Assembly (NCBI GenBank): GCA_024644945.1
Contig: JAHEGU010000016.1
Span: 1 to 59,886 of the forward strand
Direction: 5' to 3'
Length of the DNA: 59,886 bases
From: Gammaproteobacteria bacterium
GTDB lineage: Bacteria > Pseudomonadota > Gammaproteobacteria > Arenicellales > Poriferihabitantaceae
Position 1 is the first letter of the stretch, and each line of letters begins with the position of its first letter. The notes beneath the pieces were generated by a model. That model was not told where the DNA came from, ran no database searches, and saw only the letters and a list, made by a program, of their open reading frames with translations. The translations under genes were made by a program, and so were the position numbers. Positions 35,102 through 44,097 of the stretch are shown one piece after another.

Positions 35102-36682
35102 ATGGAAACTAATCAGAGACTCACGGCGCTTCTATTTTGTTGTGCAGCTTTGTTGCTGTTACCGCTCGCGTCATTGGCACAGCCGAATAAACCCAACATC
35201 CTGGTGATTTGGGGTGACGACATCGGCTACTGGAACCTCAGCGCCTACAACCAGGGCATGATGGGTTACAGAACCCCCAATATTGACAGCATTGCCAGGG
35301 AAGGTGCGCTGTTTACCGACGCCTACGCGCAACAGTCCTGCACGGCAGGACGCTCGGCGTTCGTCACTGGGCAGAGTCCGTTCCGCACGGGGCTGCTCAA
35401 GGTCGGCCTGCCCGGCGCAAAGCAGGGTCTCTTCAAGGAAGACCCGACCATCGCCGAGTTGCTCAAGCCCCACGGTTACGCCACGGCGCAGATTGGCAAG
35501 AACCACCTCGGCGACCGCAATGAATTCCTGCCAACGGTTCACGGGTTCGACGAGTTTTTCGGCAACCTCTATCACCTGAATGCGGAGGAAGAACCGGAGG
35601 ATCCGGACTATCCAAAGAATCCGGAATTCGCTGCGAAGTTCGGCGTACGCGGCGTGCTCGACTGCAAGGCGAGTGATAAGGACGACCCAACAGAGGATCC
35701 GCGCTTTGGTAGGATGGGCAAGCAGGTATGCACGGACACCGGTCCGCTAACGAAAAAACGCATGGAAACCGTTGAAGACGAATTGCTGGCGCGTTCGCTC
35801 GACTTTATGGATCGCTCGGTGAAGGACGGCAAGCCGTTTTTCCTCTGGCACAACACGACGCGCATGCACAACTGGACGCGTCTGAAAGAGAAATACGCGA
35901 ACAAGACAGGCCTCGGACTCTATCCGGATGGCATGATGGAACATGACCACACCGTCGGCGAACTTCTCAAGAAGCTTGACGACCTCAATATCTCGGACAA
36001 CACTATTGTCATCTACAGCAGCGACAACGGCGCCCAAAAAATGACTTGGCCCGACGGCGGCCAGTCCCCGTTTCGCGGCGAGAAGGCCACCTGGTGGGAG
36101 GGCGGTTTCCGTGTTCCGCAGTTGGTTCGCTGGCCCGGTGTCATCGAGCCAGGCACTCAGATCAACGACATCATCAGTCACGAAGACTGGTTACCGACAC
36201 TGCTCGCCGCTGCTGGCGATGCGGATGTGACGGAGAAACTGGTCAAGGGCATGAAGGTCGGCAAGATGACCTACAAGGTCCATCTCGACGGTTACAACTT
36301 CCTTCCGTACTTCAAGAGCGAAGTGGCCGAGGGGCCGCGTAAGGAAATGTTCTACTTTGCCGACACCGGCGTGCTGCAAGCTTTGCGCTATAATCAGTGG
36401 AAGATCCATTTCCTGCTCTCGCCGGAAAATATTTACGATCGCGGCCCGGTAGAAAAGGTATTTCCTCAACTCGTGAACCTGCGCAGTGATCCATTCGAAA
36501 CAGGTGTCGATGCGATGGCATACAAGGAGTGGATGTTTGAAAAACTCTTCGTGCTAGTGCCTGCCCAGGCATACGTGGGCCAGTTCCTAAGCTCGTTCAG
36601 GGAGTTTCCACCGCGCCAGGAGGTTGGCACCTTCGGCATGGAGCAGGTCCTAGAAACGCTCAAAACCAGTATCCCGAATTGA
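35102..36682 (+). CDS. Exported sulfatase, CxAxR type (first copy)
   Basis: A 526-residue arylsulfatase-family hydrolase with a Sec signal (LLFCCAALLLLPLASLAQ). Metal residues begin in NILVIWGDDIG; the active-site cysteine is C80 in QQSCTAGRSAFVTGQ, to be oxidised to formylglycine. The position after it is Ala-Gly instead of the common Pro-Ser. Further motifs: GKNHLGDRNEF, DNTIVIYSSDNGAQ. Base composition is clearly GC-richer than the flanks. Divergent from an AraC gene; close paralogue of the sulfatase at 42491-44089. Substrate unknown; no maturase gene in the window. Confidence 0.92.
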   Translation: METNQRLTALLFCCAALLLLPLASLAQPNKPNILVIWGDDIGYWNLSAYNQGMMGYRTPNIDSIAREGALFTDAYAQQSCTAGRSAFVTGQSPFRTGLLKVGLPGAKQGLFKEDPTIAELLKPHGYATAQIGKNHLGDRNEFLPTVHGFDEFFGNLYHLNAEEEPEDPDYPKNPEFAAKFGVRGVLDCKASDKDDPTEDPRFGRMGKQVCTDTGPLTKKRMETVEDELLARSLDFMDRSVKDGKPFFLWHNTTRMHNWTRLKEKYANKTGLGLYPDGMMEHDHTVGELLKKLDDLNISDNTIVIYSSDNGAQKMTWPDGGQSPFRGEKATWWEGGFRVPQLVRWPGVIEPGTQINDIISHEDWLPTLLAAAGDADVTEKLVKGMKVGKMTYKVHLDGYNFLPYFKSEVAEGPRKEMFYFADTGVLQALRYNQWKIHFLLSPENIYDRGPVEKVFPQLVNLRSDPFETGVDAMAYKEWMFEKLFVLVPAQAYVGQFLSSFREFPPRQEVGTFGMEQVLETLKTSIPN

Positions 36683-36738
36683 TATAGTCCCTATTTAAGT
36701 AAAGTGTCAATCCGCCGGGCCGCATCCGTCCCATCGCG

Positions 36739-36829
36739 ATTAAAGGGGTCGGAGTGGAGTGTACTGACTTCCACCGAATTAAAGGGGTCGGAGTGATTAA
36801 TGGAAAATCACTCCGACCCCATTATTTAT
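36739..36829. repeat. REP-like composite with perfect 13-bp inverted arms
   Basis: GATTAAAGGGGTCGGAGTG (36739-36757) is followed after 20 bases by GGGGTCGGAGTGA (36784-36796), whose perfect inverse TCACTCCGACCCC stands at 36808-36820 with an 11-base loop. The intervening bases include part of repeat B. Confidence 0.85.
36756..36774 (+). repeat. Dispersed repeat B, copy 2 (short)
   Basis: GGAGTGTACTGACTTCCAC, identical to the first 19 bases of the copy at 52487-52520, here cut off by a REP-like unit. Related to the minus-strand copy at 32107-32141. Confidence 0.7.
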
Positions 36830-37035
36830 TATTTCTCATTGTTTCCGTTTTTCAACCCATGTAAGGCGAGATCCGCAGTCTAGAACCCTGGGTGCTGTGC
36901 TTGCCACATAACAGCTAATTCTGTGACATAAATCGTATATCATCGGTTCAATAGGGCAATGCCTTTTTTGATCTTGAAGAGTATTAACTCTGATCCCAAA
37001 CTGCTTATTGGTTTTGTCTAACGATTTGATAAAAA

Positions 37036-37055
37036 AAGTTCCTTCCCTGGAACTT
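37036..37055 (+). ncRNA. Candidate RNA hairpin 1
   Basis: AAGTTCC-TTCCCT-GGAACTT forms a 7-bp stem with a pyrimidine-rich loop. It stands six bases before a second, stronger hairpin, and nothing coding overlaps it. The 440-base region from 36683 to 37125 otherwise holds only the REP-like units and a degenerate REP fragment near 36985. Confidence 0.4.
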
Positions 37056-37061
37056 CAAGGA

Positions 37062-37099
37062 TCTGTTGTATAAATCGGAGGTGAAGGAGGTACAACAGA
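37062..37099 (+). ncRNA. Candidate RNA hairpin 2 with GGAGG-rich loop
   Basis: TCTGTTGTA (37062-37070) and TACAACAGA (37091-37099) are perfect inverted repeats. The 20-base loop reads TAAATCGGAGGTGAAGGAGG and so presents two GGAGG strings. Such loops are typical of CsrA/RsmA-binding RNAs, and also of sequestered ribosome-binding sites. It ends 26 bases before a possible GTG start at 37126. Confidence 0.45.
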
Positions 37100-37125
37100 C
37101 CAGTGGAGAATCCTAACAGGTAATA

Positions 37126-37428
37126 GTGGAAATCGCGTGTCTGGATATTGCGACAGTAATCATGCTCACTGGCGTCATCGCAAAGTTTGTTTGCAGGGTT
37201 TGTAAGAAAATTAGCTTGTTTAAACTTGCTTTTGAAAGAGGTTTAAAGTCCAGGAGAACAAAAAGCTACTATAAGAGAAAAATACCCATTGCATCTTTCC
37301 GCCCAATGGACTTTATATTTGGCATTATCAAAGGAGTTTGCAAGATACGGCGATGGTTTACTTATTTCTTAGTAGAATTAAGTGCTGTCTTAATTAATTA
37401 TACTGTCTCCGGAATTCGTCGTGAGTAA
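37126..37428 (+). CDS. Doubtful 100-aa frame
   Basis: GTG-started frame giving a basic, partly hydrophobic product (MEIACLDIATVIMLTGVIAK at the start). It overlaps the next gene by 8 bases and follows the GGAGG-loop hairpin. AGG lies at fair spacing before the start. Sequence character is not strongly protein-like; no family recognised. Confidence 0.3.
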   Translation: MEIACLDIATVIMLTGVIAKFVCRVCKKISLFKLAFERGLKSRRTKSYYKRKIPIASFRPMDFIFGIIKGVCKIRRWFTYFLVELSAVLINYTVSGIRRE

Positions 37429-37777
37429 ACTGCGCGTGCAACACAATCGGAGTGTGATTATCGGGCCCTGTGAACCCATGCATGAAAGGGTGCCTACCTA
37501 TGATGAGAATGGAAAGCCTCTCAGCGATTTCATGATGCTGATATCGGGTCTGAAAAAGGCTCCATCTCACCGAATGAACTGGATTGTCGCAGAGTTGCAA
37601 GTGGTGTTGGGTCAGTACAAGGAAGTAATTTTCGCCGACCTGAACGTTTCTCGCAGTATTCTCTGGGTGTCCGTCCGGGCCATACCCGGGATTATTCCCG
37701 AAATCGCCAAGGCTATACAGATGCGTATACCGGAAGCGTTGATTGTGGGTTCTCCTGGAATAACACCGAAAATTTGA
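37421..37777 (+). CDS. Unrecognised 118-aa protein
   Basis: A 118-residue soluble protein from GTG 37421. It contains SVIIGPCEPMHERVPTYDEN, HRMNWIVAELQVVLGQYKEV and SRSILWVSVRAIPGIIPEIA, which look like true coding sequence. No known motif. Its stop codon (TGA 37775-37777) lies within the left arm of a REP-like element. Start codon uncertain. Confidence 0.6.
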   Translation: MSKLRVQHNRSVIIGPCEPMHERVPTYDENGKPLSDFMMLISGLKKAPSHRMNWIVAELQVVLGQYKEVIFADLNVSRSILWVSVRAIPGIIPEIAKAIQMRIPEALIVGSPGITPKI

Positions 37778-37836
37778 CGGAGGGATTAAAACTCAGGTAA
37801 TTTTTATTGACTGTTTAAAAATTAATCCATCCGTCG
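37775..37836. repeat. REP-like element, GACGGAGGG subfamily
   Basis: TGACGGAGGGATTAA (37775-37789) and TTAATCCATCCGTCG (37822-37836) are inverted arms with one mismatch. The inner part (GGTAATTTTTATTGACTGTTTAAAA) resembles that of the element at 52398-52461. It overlaps the stop of the preceding gene. Confidence 0.8.
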
Positions 37837-37895
37837 GCCTTGTATTCAACAATTGGTTAATAGGTATACTGTCCCCAGATGTACAGGAACTCTGG

Positions 37896-38900
37896 TCAAT
37901 CGGAAAATGCAGTTGCCAATTTTTGAATGATTTCTCGAGCATCGCCGGTAATTTCCTTCACAATTTCGGCAGCTGACTGGACTTGATTAACTAGCCCCAC
38001 ACCTTGCCCGGCCCAGAGAGCTAATGCTTCAATGTTTCCCTCCAAATCAGCTGTCGCTGTACATGATTCATAACGACGTAATTGGTAGCCATCTGTATCA
38101 GTGGCAAGTATGTCGTTTTTTCCTGGTCGTTGGTTTTTAGGTGGTCGACCTGCCTCAACCCAGGAGCGATATGTGCTATTGCGTAACACGCGATGTGGTG
38201 CCCCTGGCCATCCATAATCGAATAGGGTCGTGTAAACCGTATCCGGTTGCTTTGCTTTAAGTATTTGTTTGCTATATTCGGTAGCCACGGAGGCTTCTTC
38301 GCTAGCCAAAAATCGGGTGCCAATATAGGCGCCGGCCGCGCCCATAGCTAATATTGCTGCCAAACCCCGACCATCGCAGATACCTCCAGAGCCCAACACC
38401 GGGACACCTTTAACCTCATCTAATATATTCCCAACTAACGCTAAGGTATCCACTTGACCCCTCACATGGCCCCCGGCGCCCCATCCTTGAGCGACAATTA
38501 TATCGACGCCGCATTCGGCTGCGTGACTGGCTTCCTCGACGCTTCCGACCTGTATTAACAAGAGCGAGCCGGCGCTATGGACACGGTCCACATAGGGCGC
38601 CGGATCGCCCCAGAACATATTTATTACCGGGACCTTTTCAGTTAGCGAGATTTCGAGTGCTTCCTCGAATTGTCCTTCATAGGACAAGATAAAATTGGTG
38701 CAGAAAGGCTTGGATGTCAGTTCCTGTGTGTGACGAATCCTTTGTCGTGCACTTTCGTCCTTAAATCCGGTCATATTAACGCACCCTAAGCCGCCCGCAT
38801 TCGAAACTGCGGAAGCCAAGGCTGGAACTGCTGCTCCCCCAATCGCGGCTTGAGCGATCGGCAGGTCGATACCGAGTAAATCGCAGAATGTTGTTCTCAT
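37896..38900 (-). CDS. Nitronate monooxygenase
   Basis: A 334-residue FMN TIM-barrel enzyme of the 2-nitropropane dioxygenase family, which oxidises toxic alkyl nitronates. Motifs: LPIAQAAIGGAAVPALASAV at the N-terminus, VAQGWGAGGHVRG and VLGSGGICDGRGLAAILAMG for FMN phosphate binding. ATG 38900 is preceded by AAGGAG. REP-like units lie on both sides. Exact substrate not certain, as the family also has other activities. Confidence 0.88.
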   Translation of the reverse strand: MRTTFCDLLGIDLPIAQAAIGGAAVPALASAVSNAGGLGCVNMTGFKDESARQRIRHTQELTSKPFCTNFILSYEGQFEEALEISLTEKVPVINMFWGDPAPYVDRVHSAGSLLLIQVGSVEEASHAAECGVDIIVAQGWGAGGHVRGQVDTLALVGNILDEVKGVPVLGSGGICDGRGLAAILAMGAAGAYIGTRFLASEEASVATEYSKQILKAKQPDTVYTTLFDYGWPGAPHRVLRNSTYRSWVEAGRPPKNQRPGKNDILATDTDGYQLRRYESCTATADLEGNIEALALWAGQGVGLVNQVQSAAEIVKEITGDAREIIQKLATAFSD

Positions 38901-38919
38901 TTCATCATCTCCTTAGTCG

Positions 38920-38957
38920 ATTAAAGGGGTCCGATTAAAGGAGTCCGACCCCTTTAT
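38920..38957. repeat. REP-like element, short
   Basis: ATTAAAGGGGTCC followed by GATTAAAGGAGTCCGACCCCTTTAT: a compact inverted and direct repeat of the GGGGTCGG family just upstream of the nitronate monooxygenase gene. Confidence 0.7.
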
Positions 38958-38985
38958 TTTTATTTTATTCTGAAGATATTTCTTG

Positions 38986-39093
38986 TTACAGAAAAATGGT
39001 ATAAAGCAGCACCAAAACAACAACACCGAGCACAAAACTCAGACCGTATTTGTTCCAGGCGCTCAAATCGCCCCAAAATCGCCAACTATTCAT
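38986..39093 (-). CDS. 35-aa small membrane protein
   Basis: Short frame read directly: ATG at 39091-39093, TAA at 38986-38988. The product starts MNSWRFWGDLSAWNKYG and continues with a single hydrophobic helix (LSFVLGVVVLVLLYTIFL). GAGG lies five bases before the start. It sits between two REP-like elements. Amphipathic Trp-rich head plus one span is typical of small membrane regulators or complex subunits; no family recognised. Confidence 0.55.
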   Translation of the reverse strand: MNSWRFWGDLSAWNKYGLSFVLGVVVLVLLYTIFL

Positions 39094-39129
39094 TGTAACC
39101 TCAGCCTAGCCAGTTTAAATACATTCTGA

Positions 39130-39189
39130 GGTCAGAGCATTGATACAGATTTTCAATACCAATAATTCTTAAACATTAGTGCTCTGACC
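39130..39189. repeat. REP-like element, GGTCAGAGCA variant
   Basis: GGTCAGAGCA (39130-39139) and TGCTCTGACC (39180-39189) are perfect inverted arms with a 40-base AT-rich interior. The arm AACATTAGTGCTCTGACC recurs imperfectly at 47634-47653. Confidence 0.75.
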
Positions 39190-39214
39190 CTGAACTTACT
39201 CTAAACTTATATTC

Positions 39215-42200
39215 TTAAGCAGCACCATCAAATTCAGAGAAATCTACCCCTCGCTCTGTCGCAAAGGTTCGGGTAGCGCGCAAGCTTTCTGCAACATTAG
39301 TTAGGTGACCCGAAACTGAACGTAACAAGCTGGTGGCAACCATTGCGTCGTTTTCGATAACGGCTAATAACTCGCTGGCTCCAATTCGAAGAAATACACT
39401 ATCTTTTATGGCGATTAGATCCAGTTGACGCCGGCCGTTTACAATAACCGCCAAATCCCCAATCAACCGTCCCGGCGCTATTTCTGTTATCAGTCGGCTA
39501 TCACCTTCGGTTGATGACCAATACAATCCAGACAAACCCTTAACACATAGATAGGCAGCATCCGCTTCTTGATCAACTTCAAAGATCGTCTGTCCCGCTT
39601 GGACTTTATACCACTGGCTACTAAATGCGAGCAGTCGTTGTTGCTTGAGATCAAGGTTCTCGAATAATTCCGCTTGCGCCACCACTTGTAATTTCTTGTT
39701 CAGATCCTGGCGCGCATCGGCATCCTGCGGCTCAGAGGAAGATGCTTCACCATCGATTCGCCCATCTACAATCTCGACGAATAGGTCGAAACTTTCAAGG
39801 TCCTCGAACTGGTTTTCTATAAAAATTTTAGTTGCGTCGGGCAGTAGATTACTTATTCGTTCGTGGGTCAGGGCACGTGCATCACTATCATGACTGGCCA
39901 GCGCATTGTTAAGGATAAGAATATCCGGCTTTTTGATGCCTGCACGACTGAAGGCCGCACGCTCCCTAAACACAGTAGGTAGATTTTCCCCTCCTTGAGC
40001 GGTCACGAGATCATAGATAGATTGCGCGGCTAAACGTCTCAAACCATGTTCACTCAGTACTTCAACCACGATATCTTCAATCAGCTTTTCGCGGGCCCCA
40101 GCCATGCTTGAAATTCGTCCGAAAATTGCGTTCCCGAGAACGGTCATGACCGGAATATAGCGTTGCGGATCAAATGTCTGAAACAAACCCTCTAACTCCT
40201 CCACCATATGCGCTGCGTTCTTCATGCGAATTTGCAAGACACGTTCTTTGAACTCCTCACTAAATATTGGACCAATCTGTTCGGCGGAAAATGCAAATGG
40301 TACAGTTAACATCAGTGCGAAGTCTTCGGATGGCAACCCAGCATCACCAACCTCGCGGCGTTTCGCCGTAATCTTACCAAGACGATAATAAAGCTCGTCG
40401 TCCAGGTTTAAACGGCGGAACAAGGGATGGTCCGTTCCATCAGTGCCGAATGTCGCGGTGAGTCCTTCGATCAAACTAGCGGACATGTGTGCGATTTCTT
40501 CTTCAATCCCAGCTTTCTGCAGCATTCGCACAAAATTAGGTTCCTGCGACAAGGTCTCTTGTTTCAGAACACGTGTCGGGTGAGCGTAAAGTAAGTTGCT
40601 ACCCAAAGGTGACACCGAATTGAATTTCTCGGGATGAAAAACATGGACAATGTCATCCACTCCCGCATTACTTAGCCGTTTAGCAATTTCTGGCCGTAGT
40701 CGCACAATGGCCGCCTCCAGTTCTGTCTGAGTACCCGGCTCAAGGCGCGTGCGCAATGCACGGCGCACTAGAATATCGTCAGTGCCCATGGCTTGGATCA
40801 GTTGAAACCACCATTCAAGAATGTCATCCGAAGAGGTAAACCCTGCTATTTTTGGAGCAACCCAATCAACGTCAAACGGGTCTACACTATTACCTGCTCG
40901 CGCAGATTCTTTCTGACGACGCACCATATCATCGCTAATTTCGACGTTAAGTGCGGGTTCCTGTTTGAATGGCATGAGTAGATTATCACCCAGTGTCCCC
41001 TGAAAAATATGGGAATTAGGGTGGGCATATCCAATACGATTAGTAACAACGACCTGATGTAAATCATTCAGTTTGTGTCCTGCTATTCTCATAGTCCCCC
41101 GTTGTGGGATAACCTCTCGTGTGAGTAAATCCCCTAACGCCGAAGCCACGCTTTCGTTGTTGGTCTGGATGGCAACGCGCGCGCCTTGAGGAATGGTCAT
41201 ACTGATATCTTCCAGCACCGAGTTCCCTTCTTGATCGCGTACCGTGACATCGCGGAATTCAATGTCACCTTTAAGGCTTGTGATCGTATCGGGGACTCCA
41301 TCAAATAGAGCATCTTCAACCAGAGTTTTCGGGGCGAATCGTTCTGTGACAACCTCCCAGCGTAAGGCCATATCCTGTGTGTGATTATAATAGGTTAGCA
41401 ACTCTTTCCACGGTGACGACAGGTCTTTATAGGCCGCTAAAGCAGCAACCAATGCGCCCACGGTAATCTCGCCTATGATCGCCAGATATCCACCAACAGC
41501 ATAGAAAAAGAATGGTGTCAGTTGATTGATGAAGTTGTTTAAAAACTTCATAAAAAATTTCTTTTGATAGATTTCAAAGCGAATGCCAAACAGGTCGCCC
41601 AGACGTTTGGAGAATAATGACATTCTGTGTCGCAGCCCGCCATTGGTGCGAAGATCACTGACACCTGCAGCGGTTTCACCAATATCCGCAGCCAGTTTCC
41701 GGACCTCTTGAATCCTTGCTTTGTTTAATACATTTATTTGGCGTTGTAATTTAGGAATGATCCAGGCTTGCAATGGAATCAACGCAATGGACGCCAATCC
41801 AAACCAGAAACTCTGAGCAAAAAGAAAGGCAAGAATGGTGAGCATCTGCCCAGCTTGAAAAACGGGTTGCGATAACATGTCGCCCATCAACCCGCCCAAA
41901 GGCTCTGCTTCTGATGTCACCATAGAAACCAACTCACCCTGGCTTGTGGTGCGAAAATACGGACGTGGGAAGCGCAGAATACGTGTCAATAGCTGGAAAC
42001 GAAACCGCCGTAATAATCGTTCAGCTAGAACACCTTTCATGGTATTGAGCCGCATTTTTAATAAGCCGTTCACCAAAACGGCCAACAGGAATCCGGCACA
42101 AAGAATCATCAAAAATTGAATCTGACTTAGCGTGATACCCAGCAGCACCACGTCTCCCCCAGCTCCGCCAATTGCATCATTGATAATGCGTTTAGGCAGC

Positions 42201-42307
42201 TCCAGCGAGATATATAAAATTGGAAACGTGAGGAGTGTGACCGCTAATAGAATTAACTGATCTCTTTTTGAATATTTCCAAATGAATTGAAAAAGACTTT
42301 TTTCCAT
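39215..42307 (-). CDS. ABC-transporter-like protein with dead ATPase and cNMP domain
   Basis: A 1030-residue protein. Residues 1-315 form an exporter-type membrane domain with six spans. An ABC ATPase domain begins at 348 (DIEFRDVTVRDQEGNSVLED) but the Walker A position reads RVAIQTNNESVASAL (377-391), without GxxGxGK. After a Q-loop-like HIFQGTLGDNLL (433-444) comes a helical insert of about 330 residues. The signature and Walker B equivalents follow as NLPTVFRERAAF and PDILILNNALASHDSDA (794-810), with Asn for the catalytic Asp/Glu. Residues 878-1000 are a cyclic-nucleotide-binding domain. A regulatory or non-transport role is likely. Confidence 0.85.
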   Translation of the reverse strand: MEKSLFQFIWKYSKRDQLILLAVTLLTFPILYISLELPKRIINDAIGGAGGDVVLLGITLSQIQFLMILCAGFLLAVLVNGLLKMRLNTMKGVLAERLLRRFRFQLLTRILRFPRPYFRTTSQGELVSMVTSEAEPLGGLMGDMLSQPVFQAGQMLTILAFLFAQSFWFGLASIALIPLQAWIIPKLQRQINVLNKARIQEVRKLAADIGETAAGVSDLRTNGGLRHRMSLFSKRLGDLFGIRFEIYQKKFFMKFLNNFINQLTPFFFYAVGGYLAIIGEITVGALVAALAAYKDLSSPWKELLTYYNHTQDMALRWEVVTERFAPKTLVEDALFDGVPDTITSLKGDIEFRDVTVRDQEGNSVLEDISMTIPQGARVAIQTNNESVASALGDLLTREVIPQRGTMRIAGHKLNDLHQVVVTNRIGYAHPNSHIFQGTLGDNLLMPFKQEPALNVEISDDMVRRQKESARAGNSVDPFDVDWVAPKIAGFTSSDDILEWWFQLIQAMGTDDILVRRALRTRLEPGTQTELEAAIVRLRPEIAKRLSNAGVDDIVHVFHPEKFNSVSPLGSNLLYAHPTRVLKQETLSQEPNFVRMLQKAGIEEEIAHMSASLIEGLTATFGTDGTDHPLFRRLNLDDELYYRLGKITAKRREVGDAGLPSEDFALMLTVPFAFSAEQIGPIFSEEFKERVLQIRMKNAAHMVEELEGLFQTFDPQRYIPVMTVLGNAIFGRISSMAGAREKLIEDIVVEVLSEHGLRRLAAQSIYDLVTAQGGENLPTVFRERAAFSRAGIKKPDILILNNALASHDSDARALTHERISNLLPDATKIFIENQFEDLESFDLFVEIVDGRIDGEASSSEPQDADARQDLNKKLQVVAQAELFENLDLKQQRLLAFSSQWYKVQAGQTIFEVDQEADAAYLCVKGLSGLYWSSTEGDSRLITEIAPGRLIGDLAVIVNGRRQLDLIAIKDSVFLRIGASELLAVIENDAMVATSLLRSVSGHLTNVAESLRATRTFATERGVDFSEFDGAA

Positions 42308-42399
42308 ACTATGGACCTTACTGGGTAAAATTCTGATCCCTCAAAACCCGTGGTTTTGGGTTGCGGGCAGGAAGTATAAAGTGAGATAGGGGTTGAGTT

Positions 42400-42420
42400 A
42401 GGGGTCCGACCCCTTTAGCT
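42400..42420. repeat. REP-like core
   Basis: AGGGGTCCGACCCCTTTAGCT: a compact palindrome of the GGGGTC/GACCCC family, 70 bases before the second sulfatase gene. Confidence 0.6.
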
Positions 42421-42490
42421 TTCCAGAAATTGAATATTGGTTTAGAATGCGCAGCCGATATTAATTACTAATTAACTAGAGTATACGAGC

Positions 42491-44089
42491 ATGAGTAGAA
42501 TACGGGTTATTGCAATGTTTGGGCTTTTGCTGCTGGCCACAAATACCGCAGCACAGGACAAGCCAAACATCCTCGTGGTCTGGGGCGACGATGTCGGGGT
42601 TTCCAACATTTCGGCCTACACGATGGGGCTGGTGGGGTATCAGACGCCCAACATCGACCGGATCGCCAATGAGGGCATCATCTTTACTGACTACTACGCT
42701 GAGCAGTCCTGTACTGCGGGCCGATCCACCTTCATTACCGGGCAGACGGCCTTTCGCACCGGGCTTTCCAAGGTCGGCCTGCCGGGAGCCCCGCAAGGCA
42801 TGAAGAATCAAGACACCACCATCGCTGCGCTTCTCAAGGAACAGGGCTATGCGACAGGGCAGTTCGGCAAGAATCACCTCGGCGACCTCGACGAGCATCT
42901 GCCAACGAACCACGGCTTCGACGAGTTCTTTGGCAATCTCTATCACCTGAACGCTGAAGAAGAGCCGGAGAACGAAGACTATCCCAATGACCTGGTCATG
43001 GCGGACGGTCGTTCCTTCGCCGAGGTCTTCGGCCCACGCGGGGTGCTCAAGTCCTCCGCCGTCTATGACGCAAACGGCGCTGTCACCGGTCAGGAAATCG
43101 AAGACACCGGGGCGCTGACCAAGAAACGCATGGAAACCGTCGACGACGAGACCCTTGCCGCCGCGATTGAGTTCATCCGGGCCAAGGAAAAAGAGGATGT
43201 GCCTTGGTTCGTCTGGTGGAACGGTACGCGTATGCACTTCCGGGTCCACGTCACCGAAGAGCGCCGAGCCATGGCCGACGAGGCCGCTGGCAAACACGTT
43301 GACGAGTACGCCGCGGGCATGATCGAGCACGACATGCATGTGGGGCAGTTCCTCGACCTGCTCGACGAGCTTGGCATTGCCGAAGAGACGCTGGTGTTCT
43401 ACTCCACCGACAACGGACCGCATATGAACACCTGGCCGGATGCAGCCTGGTCGCCGTTCCGGGGCGAAAAGAATACCAACTGGGAAGGTGGCTTCCGTGT
43501 GCCGGCCGTGGTGCGCTGGCCCGGCAAGATCGAAGCCGGGCGGATCTCGAACGAAATCATGCATCACATGGACTGGCTGCCGACCTTCCTGGCCATGACC
43601 GGTGTGGATGACATCAAGGAACAGTTGAAGGGAGACGGCGTTCAGGCGATCGGGCGTGACTACCGGGTCCACCTCGATGGCTACAACACGCTGCCCTACC
43701 TTCTGGGTGAGGAGGAAAAGACACCGCGCAACGAGATCTTCTATTTCTCGGATACCGGCGACATGACCGCTCTACGCTACGACGACTGGAAGGTCATCTT
43801 TATGGAGCATCGCTTCCCGCAGACCATGCAGGCCTGGGCGGAACCCTGGACCGTTTTGCGCATGCCGCTGCTGTTCAACCTGCGGCGTGATCCCTATGAG
43901 CGCGGTCAGATCACCTCGAACACCTATTACGATTGGTTCCTCGATCGCGTCTTCCTTATGGCGCCGGCAGCGGCTTACGTAGGCGAATTCCTTGCCACTT
44001 TCGAGGAGTTCCCGCCCAGCCAGAAGCCGGGATCGTTCACCATCGGCGATGCGAAGGAGAAGATCCTCAACAGCATCGGATCGAAGTAA
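42491..44089 (+). CDS. Exported sulfatase, CxAxR type (second copy)
   Basis: A 532-residue sulfatase with a Sec signal (IAMFGLLLLATNTAAQ). The catalytic cysteine is C74 in EQSCTAGRSTFITGQ; metal-site motifs NILVVWGDDVG, GKNHLGDLDEH and VFYSTDNGPH are present. It aligns along its whole length with the sulfatase at 35102-36682. GC content is far above the flanks (36 of 60 bases in 43321-43380 against 18 of 60 in 44341-44400, counted by eye), which points to recent acquisition. Formylglycine maturation must come from elsewhere. Confidence 0.92.
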   Translation: MSRIRVIAMFGLLLLATNTAAQDKPNILVVWGDDVGVSNISAYTMGLVGYQTPNIDRIANEGIIFTDYYAEQSCTAGRSTFITGQTAFRTGLSKVGLPGAPQGMKNQDTTIAALLKEQGYATGQFGKNHLGDLDEHLPTNHGFDEFFGNLYHLNAEEEPENEDYPNDLVMADGRSFAEVFGPRGVLKSSAVYDANGAVTGQEIEDTGALTKKRMETVDDETLAAAIEFIRAKEKEDVPWFVWWNGTRMHFRVHVTEERRAMADEAAGKHVDEYAAGMIEHDMHVGQFLDLLDELGIAEETLVFYSTDNGPHMNTWPDAAWSPFRGEKNTNWEGGFRVPAVVRWPGKIEAGRISNEIMHHMDWLPTFLAMTGVDDIKEQLKGDGVQAIGRDYRVHLDGYNTLPYLLGEEEKTPRNEIFYFSDTGDMTALRYDDWKVIFMEHRFPQTMQAWAEPWTVLRMPLLFNLRRDPYERGQITSNTYYDWFLDRVFLMAPAAAYVGEFLATFEEFPPSQKPGSFTIGDAKEKILNSIGSK

Positions 44090-44097
44090 ATCTACGA

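Noticed and set aside
42476..43672. 398-residue minus-strand open frame
   Set aside because: It is antisense to the second sulfatase, whose motifs are clear; the frame is a by-product of GC-rich codons.
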